Shown here piece after piece: positions 35,549 to 45,114 of a stretch of DNA of 53,933 nucleotides (positions within the stretch are counted from its first letter, which is position 1; each line of letters starts with the position of its first letter). The notes beneath the pieces were generated by a model. It did no database searches and was not told the DNA's origin. It saw nothing but the letters and a program-made list of their open reading frames with translations. Position numbers and translations under genes: made by a program. This DNA comes from Planctomycetota bacterium (lineage in GTDB: Bacteria > Planctomycetota > Phycisphaerae > WQYP01), in contig JAJZJL010000014.1 of assembly GCA_021810145.1 (NCBI GenBank), forward strand, positions 1-53,933. The letters run 5' to 3'.

Positions 35549-36190
35549 ATGATTGAATTGCCCATATACAACCAAACAGGTCAAGAAGTGGCGAAGTTCT
35601 CCGTGGACGAGACACTGCTGGGCGGCGAAGTTCGACCCGCATTGCTCAAACAGGCGGTGGTGATGTACCATGCCAACCAGCGTCAGGGAACCGTCGCAAC
35701 CAGAGGCCGCGGCGAAGTTGAAGGCTCAACGAAAAAGCTTTATGCCCAGAAGCACACCGGTAACGCCCGGCGTGGTAATCTGCGTACCAACGTGATGAAG
35801 GGCGGCGGAATGGCGTTCGGCAAAAAGCCTCGCGAATTTCGTCAATCCATGCCGATTCAACAACGCCGGCTGGCTCGCAACAATGCGATTCTCGCCAAAA
35901 TTCAATCCAATACCCTTAGAATTCTCGACCAACTCAGTGTTCCAAGCTGCAAAACCAAAGAAATGACCAAAGTGCTCAAAGCCATGCAGGTCGATCGTAC
36001 GGTCTTGATTGCCCCTGTTGGTGTAGATCAGAATCTTTTGAAATCAACCCGCAATATTCCGACGGCGAAAATTAAGCCGGCGGCAGAACTTAATGCTTAT
36101 GACATACTTCAGGCTCGTACGCTGCTGATGACGCGCGAGGCGCTTGAGGGTGTTCTTAAAGCCGCAAAACCGGCGAAGAAAAGTGAGTAA
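35549..36190 (+). CDS. rplD: 50S ribosomal protein L4
   Basis: A 213-residue exit-tunnel protein; in E. coli it is also the feedback regulator of the S10 operon. Marks are IYNQTGQEV, the loop RQGTVATRGRGEVEGSTKKL and GNARRGNLRTN, which reach into the tunnel, and LNAYDILQARTLLMT near the end. The length is normal. A weak GGTGATGG precedes the ATG. If autogenous control is kept, L4 would act on the leader at 34082-34208. Confidence 0.96.
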   Translation: MIELPIYNQTGQEVAKFSVDETLLGGEVRPALLKQAVVMYHANQRQGTVATRGRGEVEGSTKKLYAQKHTGNARRGNLRTNVMKGGGMAFGKKPREFRQSMPIQQRRLARNNAILAKIQSNTLRILDQLSVPSCKTKEMTKVLKAMQVDRTVLIAPVGVDQNLLKSTRNIPTAKIKPAAELNAYDILQARTLLMTREALEGVLKAAKPAKKSE

Positions 36191-36241
36191 CACCGGCTTG
36201 GCGATGGTCCAAAATAAGGTAAATGAAACGGGACGTGAATC

Positions 36242-36526
36242 ATGGAACTTGAATTAACAGAAGTCATCCGCAGGCCGGTGGTAACGGAGAAATCCGCCCA
36301 CTTGGGTAACGCGCGTAACAGCTACACTTTTGAAGTGGATGATCGTGCGGACAAGACCCTCATTAAAAAAGCCATTGAATCGCTTTATCATGTGCATGTT
36401 GAAGCGGTGCGGACGGTTGTGGTGGCTGGTAAGCCCAAACGCACCCGAACCGGTCACAAAATTACGCCTTCTTGGAAAAAGGCGATCGTTCAAGTACACG
36501 CGGATGAAAAGATCGAAGTGTATTGA
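36242..36526 (+). CDS. rplW: 50S ribosomal protein L23
   Basis: A 94-residue protein at the tunnel exit where SRP and trigger factor dock. Marks are VIRRPVVTEKSAHLGNARNS, TLIKKAIESLYHVHVEAVRT and KRTRTGHKITPSWKKAIVQV. The length is normal. A GGGACGTGAATC stretch precedes the ATG; it has no strong Shine-Dalgarno. Confidence 0.96.
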   Translation: MELELTEVIRRPVVTEKSAHLGNARNSYTFEVDDRADKTLIKKAIESLYHVHVEAVRTVVVAGKPKRTRTGHKITPSWKKAIVQVHADEKIEVY

Positions 36527-36591
36527 AATATACCAGGATGGATCAGGAACTTATGCCGCCAATACAGGTGGCTTGGATCAGCGAGTGAATC

Positions 36592-37458
36592 ATGCCAATT
36601 AAAACATACAAACCGACTTCCGCCGGCCGACGTTTCAGCTCGGTTAACGCATTTACCGAGATAACCCGCAATGAGCCGGAAAAATCACTTACCGAGCCTA
36701 AAGTAAAAACCGGTGGACGCAATCATCGTGGATGGATTACCTGCCGGCACATCGGTGGGGGACACAAACAGCTATATCGCCGAATTGACTTTAAACGCAA
36801 CAAAGATGGTATTGCCGCGAAGGTCGAATCCATCGAATACGACCCCAATCGCAGTTCATTTATTGCTCTTCTTCAATACGCCGACGGCGAAAAGCGATAC
36901 ATTCTCGCACCGCAGGGCGTAAAAGTTGGCGACTCCATCGAAAGCGGCAGTAGGCCCGATATTGAAAAAACTCCCGGCAACGCGATGCCACTTGAAATTG
37001 TCCCAGTGGGTATTGAAATTCATAATATTGAAATGAAGCCTGGCCAGGGTGGACAGATTGTCCGCAGCGCCGGCGGCGTGGCCCGCCTCATCGGTAAAGA
37101 TGCCGGCCTGGCCACCATTCAATTGCCATCCGGTGAAGTGCGGCAGATCAACTGGAAATGCCGGGCTACCATCGGCCAGATTGGCAACGCTGACTGGTTC
37201 AATATCCGTTGGGGTAAAGCAGGCCGCATGCGATATCGGGGCATCCGCCCGACCGTTCGTGGCGTGGCGCAGAACCCGGTTAGCCACCCGCTTGGCGGTG
37301 GTGAAGGGCGTTCCGGCGGTGGTCGCCATCCGGTAAGTAAATGGGGTGTTCCGGCCAAGGGCGGAAAAACCCGCAATCCGCGGAAGAATTCGTCCAGCAA
37401 GATTTTGCGCCGCCGCATGACCGTGCGGTATGGCGAATCGGTATTGCGTAGACGTTAA
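36592..37458 (+). CDS. rplB: 50S ribosomal protein L2
   Basis: A 288-residue core protein needed for subunit joining and peptidyl transfer. Marks are [36 protein letters not shown]-type [15 protein letters not shown], and the C-terminal [20 protein letters not shown], which holds the essential His region. It is about 12 residues longer than the E. coli protein. It begins 65 bases after rplW. Confidence 0.97.
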   Translation: MPIKTYKPTSAGRRFSSVNAFTEITRNEPEKSLTEPKVKTGGRNHRGWITCRHIGGGHKQLYRRIDFKRNKDGIAAKVESIEYDPNRSSFIALLQYADGEKRYILAPQGVKVGDSIESGSRPDIEKTPGNAMPLEIVPVGIEIHNIEMKPGQGGQIVRSAGGVARLIGKDAGLATIQLPSGEVRQINWKCRATIGQIGNADWFNIRWGKAGRMRYRGIRPTVRGVAQNPVSHPLGGGEGRSGGGRHPVSKWGVPAKGGKTRNPRKNSSSKILRRRMTVRYGESVLRRR

Positions 37459-37536
37459 GGTTTCGGAAGTTATCAGGAACCGGGTGTGCTGGTGCGGCCC
37501 GGATAGATGAAAGTTGCTCGATAGAGCGAGGAATTC

Positions 37537-37815
37537 ATGAGTCGAAGCTCGAAAAAAGGCCCGTTTGTTGCGTATCACCTTCTGGAAAAGGTCAACCGGC
37601 TCAATGAGCGCAACGCCAAGGATGCAATCAAGACCTGGTCGCGAGCCAGTACGATTGTTCCGGATTTTGTCGGACACACCTTTATGGTGCATAACGGCAA
37701 AGCCCATGTGCGAGTGTTTGTGACCGAAGACATGGTCGGCCATAAACTTGGGGAATTTGCCCCTACGCGTACGTTCAAAGGGCACACCATGGTCAAGAAG
37801 GAAGAAGGGGCCTGA
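37537..37815 (+). CDS. rpsS: 30S ribosomal protein S19
   Basis: A 92-residue protein of the 30S head. Marks are [39 protein letters not shown] and [20 protein letters not shown] with [13 protein letters not shown]. Length and motifs are normal. GAGCGAGGAATTC before the ATG gives a GAGG ribosome binding site. Confidence 0.97.
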   Translation: MSRSSKKGPFVAYHLLEKVNRLNERNAKDAIKTWSRASTIVPDFVGHTFMVHNGKAHVRVFVTEDMVGHKLGEFAPTRTFKGHTMVKKEEGA

Positions 37816-37890
37816 TACAGGCTGGATCGCTAAAGTGCCCGGAGCAAAATCGAACTCCGGACTTTTCAGCAACGCAATAAGGATTTGGAT

Positions 37891-38301
37891 ATGACTAACT
37901 TTGTTTCAACCTGGCGATTCGCCAAGATCGCGCCGCGAAAGGCTCGACTCGTGGCGGATCTGATTCGCGGTAAATCCGTCGATGAAGCTTTCGACCTCCT
38001 GAAGTTTTCGAAAAAGCGTGCGGCGGTCATGATCGTGAAAGTTTTGAAGGCTGCTGTGGCCAGTGCTGATTCTCAACAGGTTAATGTCAGCAATTTGTAT
38101 GTCGCCGAATCCTTCTGCGATGCCGGTCCAATTATCAAACGTATGATGCCCAAGGATCGCGGCAAGAGTTATCGCATTCTGAAGCGCACCAGCCATATCA
38201 CGGTTGCCGTCTCCGACGGTGCCGACGAAAGGGCCGAGGCCGCCGCAGAACGAAAGAGGAATAAAAGAAAACCGCGTGCGGCGAAGGCCAAGGCGGCATA
38301 A
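37891..38301 (+). CDS. rplV: 50S ribosomal protein L22
   Basis: A 136-residue tunnel protein. Marks are WRFAKIAPRKARLVADLIRG, FSKKRAAVMIVKVLKAAVAS and the beta hairpin PKDRGKSYRILKRTSHITVA. The tail is an added Lys/Arg/Ala-rich stretch (AERKRNKRKPRAAKAKAA), about 20 residues more than E. coli. The ATG at 37891 after AAGGA is preferred over a TTG two codons earlier. Confidence 0.96.
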   Translation: MTNFVSTWRFAKIAPRKARLVADLIRGKSVDEAFDLLKFSKKRAAVMIVKVLKAAVASADSQQVNVSNLYVAESFCDAGPIIKRMMPKDRGKSYRILKRTSHITVAVSDGADERAEAAAERKRNKRKPRAAKAKAA

Positions 38302-38395
38302 ACGTGCTAAGTGTATGTCTGGCTGAGGTATGGCCAGACGGAAATACTGAATCCGGCACCTGCGAAAAGCATGATCCGGCAGTGAAGAGGTAAAC

Positions 38396-39097
38396 ATGGG
38401 TCAGAAAATCAATCCAGTTGGGTTTCGTACCGGGATAACCGAGGGCTGGTCGAGCCGTTGGTTTGCACCGAAGAAACTCTTCGGCGAGTTGCTGGTGGAA
38501 GACCAGAAAATTCGTGATTTTGTGGATGACAGACTGAATCGCAAGCCGCCTTATGCGGCAGTTGCGCGAACCGAAATCGAACGTACCCGCGAAGAGTTGA
38601 AAGTGATTCTTCACACGGCGCGTCCTGGCGTGGTCATTGGTCCCAAGGGCGCTGAAGTTGATAAGCTTCGCGACGCTCTGGAGGAACTTACACGCCGCAA
38701 AGTGAAGGTCGAGATTGCCGAAATTGGCAATCCGGACCGGGATGCCAAGCTTGTGGCGGAAGGTATCGCCGAGCAATTGAAGAAACGTGCGTCTTTCCGT
38801 CGTGTTCTCAAGCAGAAGGCGGAAGGTGCCATGAACGCCGGCGCTTTGGGGATTAAAATTCAGATTTCCGGCCGAATCGGTGGTGCGGAAATTGCCCGGG
38901 TGGAAAAGCATATTTCCGGAAGTATTCCCCTGCACACGCTGCAGGCGAGTATTTCGTACGGACTGGTGCATTGTGAAACGCCTTACGGTGTCATTGGTAT
39001 CAAGGTATGGATTTACCGCGGGTTGTACGCCGACCTCGATGCCGCTGCCGAAGCAGCCGGAACCGGTCGCGCTCCGCGGCGGCCACGGCGCAGGTAA
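38396..39097 (+). CDS. rpsC: 30S ribosomal protein S3
   Basis: A 233-residue protein at the mRNA entry. Marks are MGQKINPVGFRTGITEGWSS, the KH motif GVVIGPKGAEVDKLRDALEE and the C-terminal GVIGIKVWIYRG. Length is normal. GAGAGGTAA-like GAAGAGGTAAAC precedes the ATG. Confidence 0.97.
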   Translation: MGQKINPVGFRTGITEGWSSRWFAPKKLFGELLVEDQKIRDFVDDRLNRKPPYAAVARTEIERTREELKVILHTARPGVVIGPKGAEVDKLRDALEELTRRKVKVEIAEIGNPDRDAKLVAEGIAEQLKKRASFRRVLKQKAEGAMNAGALGIKIQISGRIGGAEIARVEKHISGSIPLHTLQASISYGLVHCETPYGVIGIKVWIYRGLYADLDAAAEAAGTGRAPRRPRRR

Positions 39098-39158
39098 GGC
39101 GGGAAGTTGGTAGTGTTAAGCCCATTTTTTGAAGAAATGGGTATTAGGAGTAACAAGC

Positions 39159-39578
39159 ATGGCTATGATGCCGGCACGAGTTAAATGGCGCAAACAGCAG
39201 CGCGGAATCATGAAGGGCAACGCCACGCGCGGCAACAAGGTAAGCTTCGGTGAATTTGCGCTGCAATCCCTGGAGCCGGGCCGCATCACCGGGCGGCAGA
39301 TTGAAGCCGGCCGTATGGCCTGCAGCCACTACCTGGCGCGTGAAGGCCGGGTTTATATCCGGATTTTTCCGCACAAGAGCTTTTCGAAAAAACCTCTTGA
39401 AACGCGAATGGGAACCGGAAAGGGCGAACCGGAGTTCTGGGCCGCTGAAGTGAAGCCCGGAACGGTGATGTTTGAAATCGCCGGTGTTGATGAGATCGTG
39501 GCGCGACGGGCCTTTTCCCGTGTGGCCTGCAAAATGCCGGTTCGTACCCGGTTTGTGCAGCGCCGCCACACAATGTAA
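39159..39578 (+). CDS. rplP: 50S ribosomal protein L16
   Basis: A 139-residue protein near the A site. Marks are PARVKWRKQQRGIMKGNATR, FGEFALQSLEPGRITGRQIE and VYIRIFPHKSFSKKPLETRM with MGTGKGEPEFWAA. The ATG at 39159 follows TTAGGAG; the frame extends 10 codons upstream without support. Confidence 0.97.
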   Translation: MAMMPARVKWRKQQRGIMKGNATRGNKVSFGEFALQSLEPGRITGRQIEAGRMACSHYLAREGRVYIRIFPHKSFSKKPLETRMGTGKGEPEFWAAEVKPGTVMFEIAGVDEIVARRAFSRVACKMPVRTRFVQRRHTM

Positions 39579-39605
39579 GACAAAGTGGACAGGCAAAGGT
39601 GACGA

Positions 39606-39827
39606 ATGGCAACAAAAAAGAAACAGATGCTGGATGAGCTGCGAAAGCTCGATGAAACGCAGTTGAACGCCCGTGAAGCTGAACTGCGCAGAAGTATTTA
39701 CGATTTGCGCGTTCAGCGCGTTAACGGCGGGCTGAAAGATACGTCGCTATTTCGCAAAAATCGAAAAGAAATAGCCCGTATCCGCACACTGGCGCATCAG
39801 CGGAGTGTCCAGGGACAGGCGAGTTAA
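39606..39827 (+). CDS. rpmC: 50S ribosomal protein L29
   Basis: A 73-residue two-helix protein at the tunnel exit. Marks are MLDELRKLDETQLNAREAEL and LRRSIYDLRVQRVNGGLKDT with FRKNRKEIARIRTLAHQR. It starts 27 bases after rplP, with AAAGGTGACGA upstream of the ATG. Confidence 0.95.
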   Translation: MATKKKQMLDELRKLDETQLNAREAELRRSIYDLRVQRVNGGLKDTSLFRKNRKEIARIRTLAHQRSVQGQAS

Positions 39828-39854
39828 GTTGTGATTTTGTCAGCAGGATATGAT

Positions 39855-40232
39855 ATGACCATTGAAAGCAATACAACCCAGAAATCGGCTCGCGTGCTGC
39901 GATCACGCATTGTCGGCGTGGTAACCGGAGATAAGGTAAACAAAACCCGCAAGGTGGTTTTTGAATATCTCTCCCGGCACTCCAAGTACAATAAATACAT
40001 CAAGCGCAAAACGGTTTTGCATGTGCATGACGAAAACAATGAAAGTCATGTTGGCGATCATGTTGAAGTTATGCAGTGTCGGCCGTACAGCAAAACCAAG
40101 TCCTATCGGCTCGTGCGCATTGTGACCCGCGGCCCGCGGATTGATCTCTCGGCCATTACCGGTGAAGCATCGCAGATGTTTGAGCGTCGCAAGCAGGATG
40201 CGGACGCCTCCGCCGCCGTTGGGCAGGCCTGA
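39855..40232 (+). CDS. rpsQ: 30S ribosomal protein S17
   Basis: A 125-residue protein, about 40 residues longer than E. coli S17. The core holds RIVGVVTGDKVNKTRKVVFE, HSKYNKYIKRKTVLHVHDEN and VGDHVEVMQCRPYSKTKSYR. The extra part is a 35-residue C-terminal tail (PRIDLSAITGEASQMFERRK...). The ATG at 39855 after CAGGA is chosen; the frame is open to 39831. Confidence 0.95.
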   Translation: MTIESNTTQKSARVLRSRIVGVVTGDKVNKTRKVVFEYLSRHSKYNKYIKRKTVLHVHDENNESHVGDHVEVMQCRPYSKTKSYRLVRIVTRGPRIDLSAITGEASQMFERRKQDADASAAVGQA

Positions 40233-40297
40233 CAGGATTTTTAGAATTGGTTGCCTTTGTTTAAAAGTACAATCGAAACGAACAGACTGGTGTAATT

Positions 40298-40684
40298 ATG
40301 ATTCAACAACAAACAAGACTTGATGTCGCGGATAACACAGGGGCCAAACAGGTCATGTGCATTAAAGTCCTCGGCGGCTCATCGGCCCGCGGCAAGTTTA
40401 CCCGCAAAACCGCCAACGTTGGTGACCTGATTGTGGTGGCGGTAAAAAAAGCCATGCCCAATGGCGATGTTAAAAAGGGAGAGGTCGCCAAGGCGGTCAT
40501 TGTGCGTACCAGTCAGCCGATTCGACGGGCTGACGGAAGCTATGTCCGCTTTGATCGCAACGCCGCGGTTCTGGTGGATAACGAAAGTGCCCCGCGCGGC
40601 ACGCGCATTTTCGGGGCGGTCGCCCGAGAACTGCGTGAAAAGAATTTTATGAAAATTGTATCGCTGGCCAGCGAAGTGGTTTGA
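40298..40684 (+). CDS. rplN: 50S ribosomal protein L14
   Basis: A 128-residue protein at the subunit interface. Marks are [40 protein letters not shown] and [20 protein letters not shown] with [15 protein letters not shown]. It is six residues longer than usual owing to a small insert near [15 protein letters not shown]. No strong ribosome binding site; TGGTGTAATT precedes the ATG. Confidence 0.97.
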   Translation: MIQQQTRLDVADNTGAKQVMCIKVLGGSSARGKFTRKTANVGDLIVVAVKKAMPNGDVKKGEVAKAVIVRTSQPIRRADGSYVRFDRNAAVLVDNESAPRGTRIFGAVARELREKNFMKIVSLASEVV

Positions 40685-40720
40685 AGCGGCCCATTATGCC
40701 GTTGAAGGATGGTCTGAATT

Positions 40721-41050
40721 ATGGCAGCACGTATACGTAAAGATGATATTGTAATCGTTCGCTCCGGGGCGGATCGCGGTAAAACCGGGAAGGTTCTCGC
40801 GGTATATCCGGATAAACAAGAGGTTCTCGTTGAGGGAATCAACGTGAAATGGAAACATATCCGTCCCTCCGAGCGCAACCGGCGGGGTGGCCGCATACAA
40901 AAGCCCGCACCGCTGCCGTTGGGTAAAGTTCAGCCAATTGATCCGACCACCCACAAGGGTTGCCGGGTTAAATTTGTGATACGCGATGGACAGAAGCATC
41001 GGGTGGCGGCTAAAACCGGCAGCGATCTGGGCGTTGTAGGTCGAGCCTAA
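40721..41050 (+). CDS. rplX: 50S ribosomal protein L24
   Basis: A 109-residue assembly initiator with a KOW fold. Marks are [40 protein letters not shown] and a late [20 protein letters not shown]. The length is normal. AAGGATGG lies before the ATG. Confidence 0.96.
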   Translation: MAARIRKDDIVIVRSGADRGKTGKVLAVYPDKQEVLVEGINVKWKHIRPSERNRRGGRIQKPAPLPLGKVQPIDPTTHKGCRVKFVIRDGQKHRVAAKTGSDLGVVGRA

Positions 41051-41092
41051 GCGAAATCGCCGGATAAACAGAAAATCAGAGGTACTGAAATT

Positions 41093-41836
41093 ATGGCAAA
41101 AGAAGAAAAAGAAAAGAAAGTAAAATCTGCTCCCACCGCGGAACAGATTGAGGCTGCGAAAGCGGCCAAAGCGGCGAAAAAGGCTGAAAAAGCCGGTGTG
41201 GCGAAAGAGGCCGCACCGGAAGTTGTGGAATCCGGTAAAGCTCAGGCCTTCCCGGAAGGGTACTGCCCTCGTTTGTACCGGCGGTACAACGAGCAAGTCG
41301 CTCCAGCTTTGGCCAAGGAACTGGGCATTACAAACCGTATGGCCATCCCGCGTATTACCAAAGTTGTAATCAGCGCCGGATTGGGCAAGGCGATTACGGA
41401 AAAGCCCCGGCTCGAAGCTGCGATCAAAGAATTGACCCAGATTGCCGGCCAGAAAGCGGTGGTATGTCAGGCCCGCAAGAGCGTATCGAACTTCAAGCTG
41501 CGGCAGGGCATGGAAATTGGTGCCAAGGTCACGCTGCGTGGTCAGCGTATGTGGGAATTTATGGATCGGCTGATCACTTTGGCCATTCCACGTGTGAAAG
41601 ATTTCCGCGGCCTGCGAACCAATGCGTTTGATGGTCGTGGAAACTATAATCTTGGTTTGACCGAACAGACGGTATTTCCGGAAGTTCAAACCGACCGCAT
41701 TACGTTTCATCAGGGCTTGGCGATCACCATCGTGACGACAGCCAAAGATGATAAGGCCGGATTTGCATTGTTGAAATTCCTGGGAATGCCGTTTCAGAAC
41801 GATCAGGCAGGCTCGAACGTGCGGAAAGCCGGATAA
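41093..41836 (+). CDS. rplE: 50S ribosomal protein L5, N-extended
   Basis: A 247-residue 5S rRNA-binding protein. The core from about residue 57 is normal: YCPRLYRRYNEQVAPALAKE, MAIPRITKVVISAGLGKAIT and KVTLRGQRMWEFMDRLITLA with DFRGLRTNAFDGRGNY. The first 55 residues are an added Lys/Ala/Glu-rich helix (KEEKEKKVKSAPTAEQIEAA and KAAKAAKKAEKAGVAKEAAP) absent from usual L5 (about 180 residues). GAGGTACTG precedes the ATG at 41093, supporting translation from there. Confidence 0.95.
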   Translation: MAKEEKEKKVKSAPTAEQIEAAKAAKAAKKAEKAGVAKEAAPEVVESGKAQAFPEGYCPRLYRRYNEQVAPALAKELGITNRMAIPRITKVVISAGLGKAITEKPRLEAAIKELTQIAGQKAVVCQARKSVSNFKLRQGMEIGAKVTLRGQRMWEFMDRLITLAIPRVKDFRGLRTNAFDGRGNYNLGLTEQTVFPEVQTDRITFHQGLAITIVTTAKDDKAGFALLKFLGMPFQNDQAGSNVRKAG

Positions 41837-41928
41837 TCCGGTTAAGTTGAATTGATAAACAAACCGCTGAAGTTGGCGGTTGTAAAATAATGGTAAGGTA
41901 TTAAGAGTTTTTGAGTCAGGCGTAGAAT

Positions 41929-42198
41929 ATGGCGACAACAGCGTGGAAAAATCGGTACAAAAAGCGGCAGGCTTTGGTCGAGCAGTATGCGGAGTTGCGG
42001 CGCAAGCTCAAAAAGGAAAAAAATTACGTGGCTTTAGCAAAGCTGCCGCGTGATTCCAGTGCGTCGCGGTTGGCGCGTCGCTGCGAACTTACCGGCCGCC
42101 GTCGCGGATATTACCGGAAGTTTCGGGTATCACGTATCGTACTGCGTCAATTGGCGTCAGACGGGAAGATTCCGGGAATGCGAAAGAGTTCCTGGTAA
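41929..42198 (+). CDS. rpsN: 30S ribosomal protein S14, zinc-free type
   Basis: An 89-residue protein of the 30S head. Marks are [40 protein letters not shown] and [20 protein letters not shown]. The long form with no CxxC pair is the zinc-independent type. It starts 92 bases after rplE; no strong Shine-Dalgarno is seen before the ATG. Confidence 0.96.
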   Translation: MATTAWKNRYKKRQALVEQYAELRRKLKKEKNYVALAKLPRDSSASRLARRCELTGRRRGYYRKFRVSRIVLRQLASDGKIPGMRKSSW

Positions 42199-42258
42199 CG
42201 TAAAGTGTTACATTGAAGTGTTGAATTTGAACGGCGAAAGCAGAATCAAGAGGACATC

Positions 42259-42654
42259 ATGACCGATACGATTGCGGACATGCTCACACGGTTGCGAAAT
42301 GGCGCTCATGCCAGACATAAGACAGTGGATGTAAAAAATTCACGCATCTGTGAGGGTATTGCGCGAGTGCTTAAGGAAGAAGGCTACATTGTCGATTACA
42401 GTATTCTCGACGATGGAACCCGGCAGGGCCTGATCCGTTTAACGGTTAAGTACAATGCCGACGGACAGTCGCTTATTCGCCACGTGCAGCGTGTCAGCAA
42501 GCCCGGCTGTCGGGTATATCGCGGCGTCAATGATTTCCCGCGCGTTTTGGATTCAATGGGCATTGTGGTACTTTCCACAAGCCGCGGAGTGCTAAGTGAT
42601 CGTCAGGCCCGCCAGCAAAATATCGGTGGTGAGCTTCTGGCGACAGTTTATTGA
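42259..42654 (+). CDS. rpsH: 30S ribosomal protein S8
   Basis: A 131-residue protein needed for 30S assembly and, in E. coli, for spc operon feedback. Marks are DTIADMLTRLRNGAHARHKT, VLKEEGYIVDYSILDDGTRQ and MGIVVLSTSRGVLSDRQARQ. Length is normal. AAGAGGACATC before the ATG gives GAGGA. Confidence 0.97.
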   Translation: MTDTIADMLTRLRNGAHARHKTVDVKNSRICEGIARVLKEEGYIVDYSILDDGTRQGLIRLTVKYNADGQSLIRHVQRVSKPGCRVYRGVNDFPRVLDSMGIVVLSTSRGVLSDRQARQQNIGGELLATVY

Positions 42655-42745
42655 TATTGTGGCGGCGGCTGTCGGTTGGGTTTTCAGCAGATAATTCTGT
42701 GAGAATATCCCGCGGCAGCCGGACGCTGAAAATGGCGAGGTTAAT

Positions 42746-43300
42746 ATGAGCCGAATTGGAAAATTGCCCGTAACCGTACCGGCGAACGTCAAAGTTGCCG
42801 TACAGGGTCATGATATTCGCGTGGAAGGCCCCAAAGGTAAACTGTCCTTGAAGCACCACCCCCGCGTGACGGTGAAAATGGATGCGGGTAAAGTGCTGGT
42901 GCAGCGCCTGGATGATGAAAAAATCAGCCGCAGTGTTCATGGACTCACGCGCGTATTGATCGCCAATATGATCAAAGGCGTATCAGATGGGTTCACGGCG
43001 GATCTGGAAATTCAAGGCGTCGGTTACAAGGCCGAATTACAGGGCAAAGTCGTGGCACTGTCCGTCGGATATGCCAATCAGATCAAAATTGCCGTTCCGG
43101 AAGGAGTGGCTGTAAAAATTGAGGGGCAGGGAACGCGTATTAACATCGTTGGTGCCGATAAGCAGGCGGTGGGACAACTGGCGGCTGATATTCGCCGCGT
43201 GCGCAAGCCGGAGCCATACTTGGGCAAAGGTATCCGTTATGTCGGCGAAGTGGTCAAGCGGAAGGCGGGCAAACAGTTCGCCGGTGCGGGTGCCAAGTAG
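42746..43300 (+). CDS. rplF: 50S ribosomal protein L6
   Basis: A 184-residue protein near the factor-binding site. Marks are MSRIGKLPVTVPANVKVAVQ, VEGPKGKLSLKHHPRVTVKM and the C-terminal repeat ADIRRVRKPEPYLGKGIRYV. Length is normal. GCGAGGTTAAT precedes the ATG. Confidence 0.97.
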   Translation: MSRIGKLPVTVPANVKVAVQGHDIRVEGPKGKLSLKHHPRVTVKMDAGKVLVQRLDDEKISRSVHGLTRVLIANMIKGVSDGFTADLEIQGVGYKAELQGKVVALSVGYANQIKIAVPEGVAVKIEGQGTRINIVGADKQAVGQLAADIRRVRKPEPYLGKGIRYVGEVVKRKAGKQFAGAGAK

Positions 43301-43403
43301 TCGCCATAACCTGGCGTTGGATTACCGGTGTATTGGACATCGGTATGGGTTAACGGGAATTCAATCGCGGCAGGCCGCGTAAAGTAAAACGTAAGGTGCA
43401 GTC

Positions 43404-43775
43404 ATGAGTTCAATCAGTGCTGTTAAATTAAAACGCCAGGATCGGCGCAAGGCTCGTATCCGCGGTGTCATTCGCGGAACCGCCGAGCGCCCGCGGCTGT
43501 CGGTATTTCGCAGCTTGAAAAATATCTCCGTGCAGATCGTTGATGATACCACGGGAAGAACATTGGTCTCCGCGAATACATTGGAAAAGAACCTCCGTGG
43601 TACCACCGGCAGCGGCGGCAACGTGAAGGCGGCGGTGTTGATCGGTAAGCAGATTGCCGAGCGGGCCAGGGAAAAGGGAATCAGTAAAGTAGCCTTTGAT
43701 CGCGGTGGTTATCGTTACCATGGTCGCGTTAAGGCTCTGGCGGATGCCGCTCGCGAAGGCGGATTGCAGTTTTAG
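43404..43775 (+). CDS. rplR: 50S ribosomal protein L18
   Basis: A 123-residue 5S rRNA-binding protein. Marks are [40 protein letters not shown] and [20 protein letters not shown] with AAREGGLQF at the end. Length is normal. GTAAGGTGCAGTC gives AAGG before the ATG. Confidence 0.97.
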   Translation: MSSISAVKLKRQDRRKARIRGVIRGTAERPRLSVFRSLKNISVQIVDDTTGRTLVSANTLEKNLRGTTGSGGNVKAAVLIGKQIAERAREKGISKVAFDRGGYRYHGRVKALADAAREGGLQF

Positions 43776-43881
43776 ATTTCTCGCCTGCGAGGCGAGGCGG
43801 CCATGGTGGCGATGTCAGCCGCCGCGCGGCTTGAATGTGAAGGTCATTGGTTCACGAAAACAGGTATAGACGGGTTCGATT

Positions 43882-44373
43882 ATGGCAGAACGAAATTTTG
43901 ATGAAGATCGTGGCTTTGAGTCCAGCACGGTTGGCGTATTCCGAAGCGCCAAAGTGGTCAAGGGCGGTAAGAACTTTTCATTCGAGGCTCTGGTGGCCGC
44001 GGGTGATCGCAACGGTAGTCTCGGTTTGGGTTATGCCAAAGCCAAGGAAGTACCGGCGGCAGTTGAAAAGGCAACGAAAGATGCCCGTAAACGTATGGTG
44101 CAGATTTCCCTTAATGGCGGCACGATTCCGCACGAAGTTCTCGGTCGCTTTGGTGCCAGCCGAATTAAGCTTGTGCCCGCACGTCCAGGAACGGGTGTGA
44201 AAGCCGGTCGATTTGTCCGTCCGTTGCTCGAGTTGGTCGGCATTCGCGATGTATTAACCAAGGCCTACGGTTCGACCAATAAAAAGAATCTTTGTCGGGC
44301 CACCTTGGCGGCGTTGGAATCGCTGCGCACCAAGGAAGTTATTGAACAGAACCGCGGTATTTCCGTTGGCTAA
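43882..44373 (+). CDS. rpsE: 30S ribosomal protein S5
   Basis: A 163-residue protein at the mRNA entry and in fidelity. Marks are [40 protein letters not shown] and [20 protein letters not shown] with [18 protein letters not shown]. Normal length. It is followed directly by rplO with only 68 bases between, so no rpmD (L30) fits. Confidence 0.97.
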   Translation: MAERNFDEDRGFESSTVGVFRSAKVVKGGKNFSFEALVAAGDRNGSLGLGYAKAKEVPAAVEKATKDARKRMVQISLNGGTIPHEVLGRFGASRIKLVPARPGTGVKAGRFVRPLLELVGIRDVLTKAYGSTNKKNLCRATLAALESLRTKEVIEQNRGISVG

Positions 44374-44441
44374 GGCCCATAGAGGTCGAATATTCGGCGG
44401 CTCGGCCTAATAAGCCGACCCCGCAGCAGGAGATTTTTAAA

Positions 44442-44969
44442 ATGATGATTCATGAAATTACCGCTCTGGCAGGTGCCCATAAGAAGCGTAAGCGCCTTGG
44501 CCGTGGCGAAAGCAGCGGTCATGGTAAAACCTCCGGTCGCGGCACCAAGGGCAGCGGTGCCCGTGCAGGTGGAGGTCCGGCATTCGGGTCTGAAGGCGGT
44601 AATCTGCCGCTGTTTCGCCGGTTGCCCAAGCGCGGATTCAACAACAATTATTTCGCCCAGAAATTCAGCGTGGTGAATGTCAATGATCTAAACCGTTTCT
44701 TCCAGGATGGACAGACGGTGGATTCGGCGGCGTTGATTTCCGCCCGTCTGATCCGTGATGAAAAACTACCGGTGAAAATTCTCGGCGATGGGCAGTTATC
44801 CCGTAAATTGCATGTGGTGGCTGGAAAATTCAGCAAACAGGCGGAAAAGAAGATCACGGAAGCCGGCGGCAGCATCAGGACGCTGGAACTGGATCGCAAC
44901 AAGGACAAAGTAAATCCGAAAACCGGTCGCTTTCGTCCGCGTCACGCCGAAGCTGAAAAGAAGGCCTGA
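44442..44969 (+). CDS. rplO: 50S ribosomal protein L15
   Basis: A 175-residue late-assembly protein. Marks are HKKRKRLGRGESSGHGKTSG, GRGTKGSGARAGGGPAFGSE and LPLFRRLPKRGFNNNYFAQK. About 25 residues longer than E. coli, mostly a charged C-terminal tail with TGRFRPRHAEAEKK. CAGGAG precedes the ATG. Position right after rpsE marks the loss of rpmD. Confidence 0.96.
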   Translation: MMIHEITALAGAHKKRKRLGRGESSGHGKTSGRGTKGSGARAGGGPAFGSEGGNLPLFRRLPKRGFNNNYFAQKFSVVNVNDLNRFFQDGQTVDSAALISARLIRDEKLPVKILGDGQLSRKLHVVAGKFSKQAEKKITEAGGSIRTLELDRNKDKVNPKTGRFRPRHAEAEKKA

Positions 44970-45114
44970 TAAGCGGAAAATTCCAGTTTTGTCATCAGGT
45001 CATTGGTTTATTCAGCGGCAAGTGGGTAGAATAAACGGCTTGTCGGCGTTTGCCGGAACGAGACGTTTGTAAGTGTTCCGTGCCGAATGAGGGCATTTTT
45101 GCAGCGAGGTTATT

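Noticed and set aside
34830-41938. Long antisense open frames opposite rplC, rplB, rpsC and rplE/rplX (up to 414 codons)
   Set aside because: They lie exactly opposite well-conserved ribosomal genes, have no family resemblance or ribosome binding site, and arise from codon bias of the sense genes.
44374-44441. Hidden rpmD (L30) between rpsE and rplO
   Set aside because: 68 bases cannot encode the 60-residue protein.
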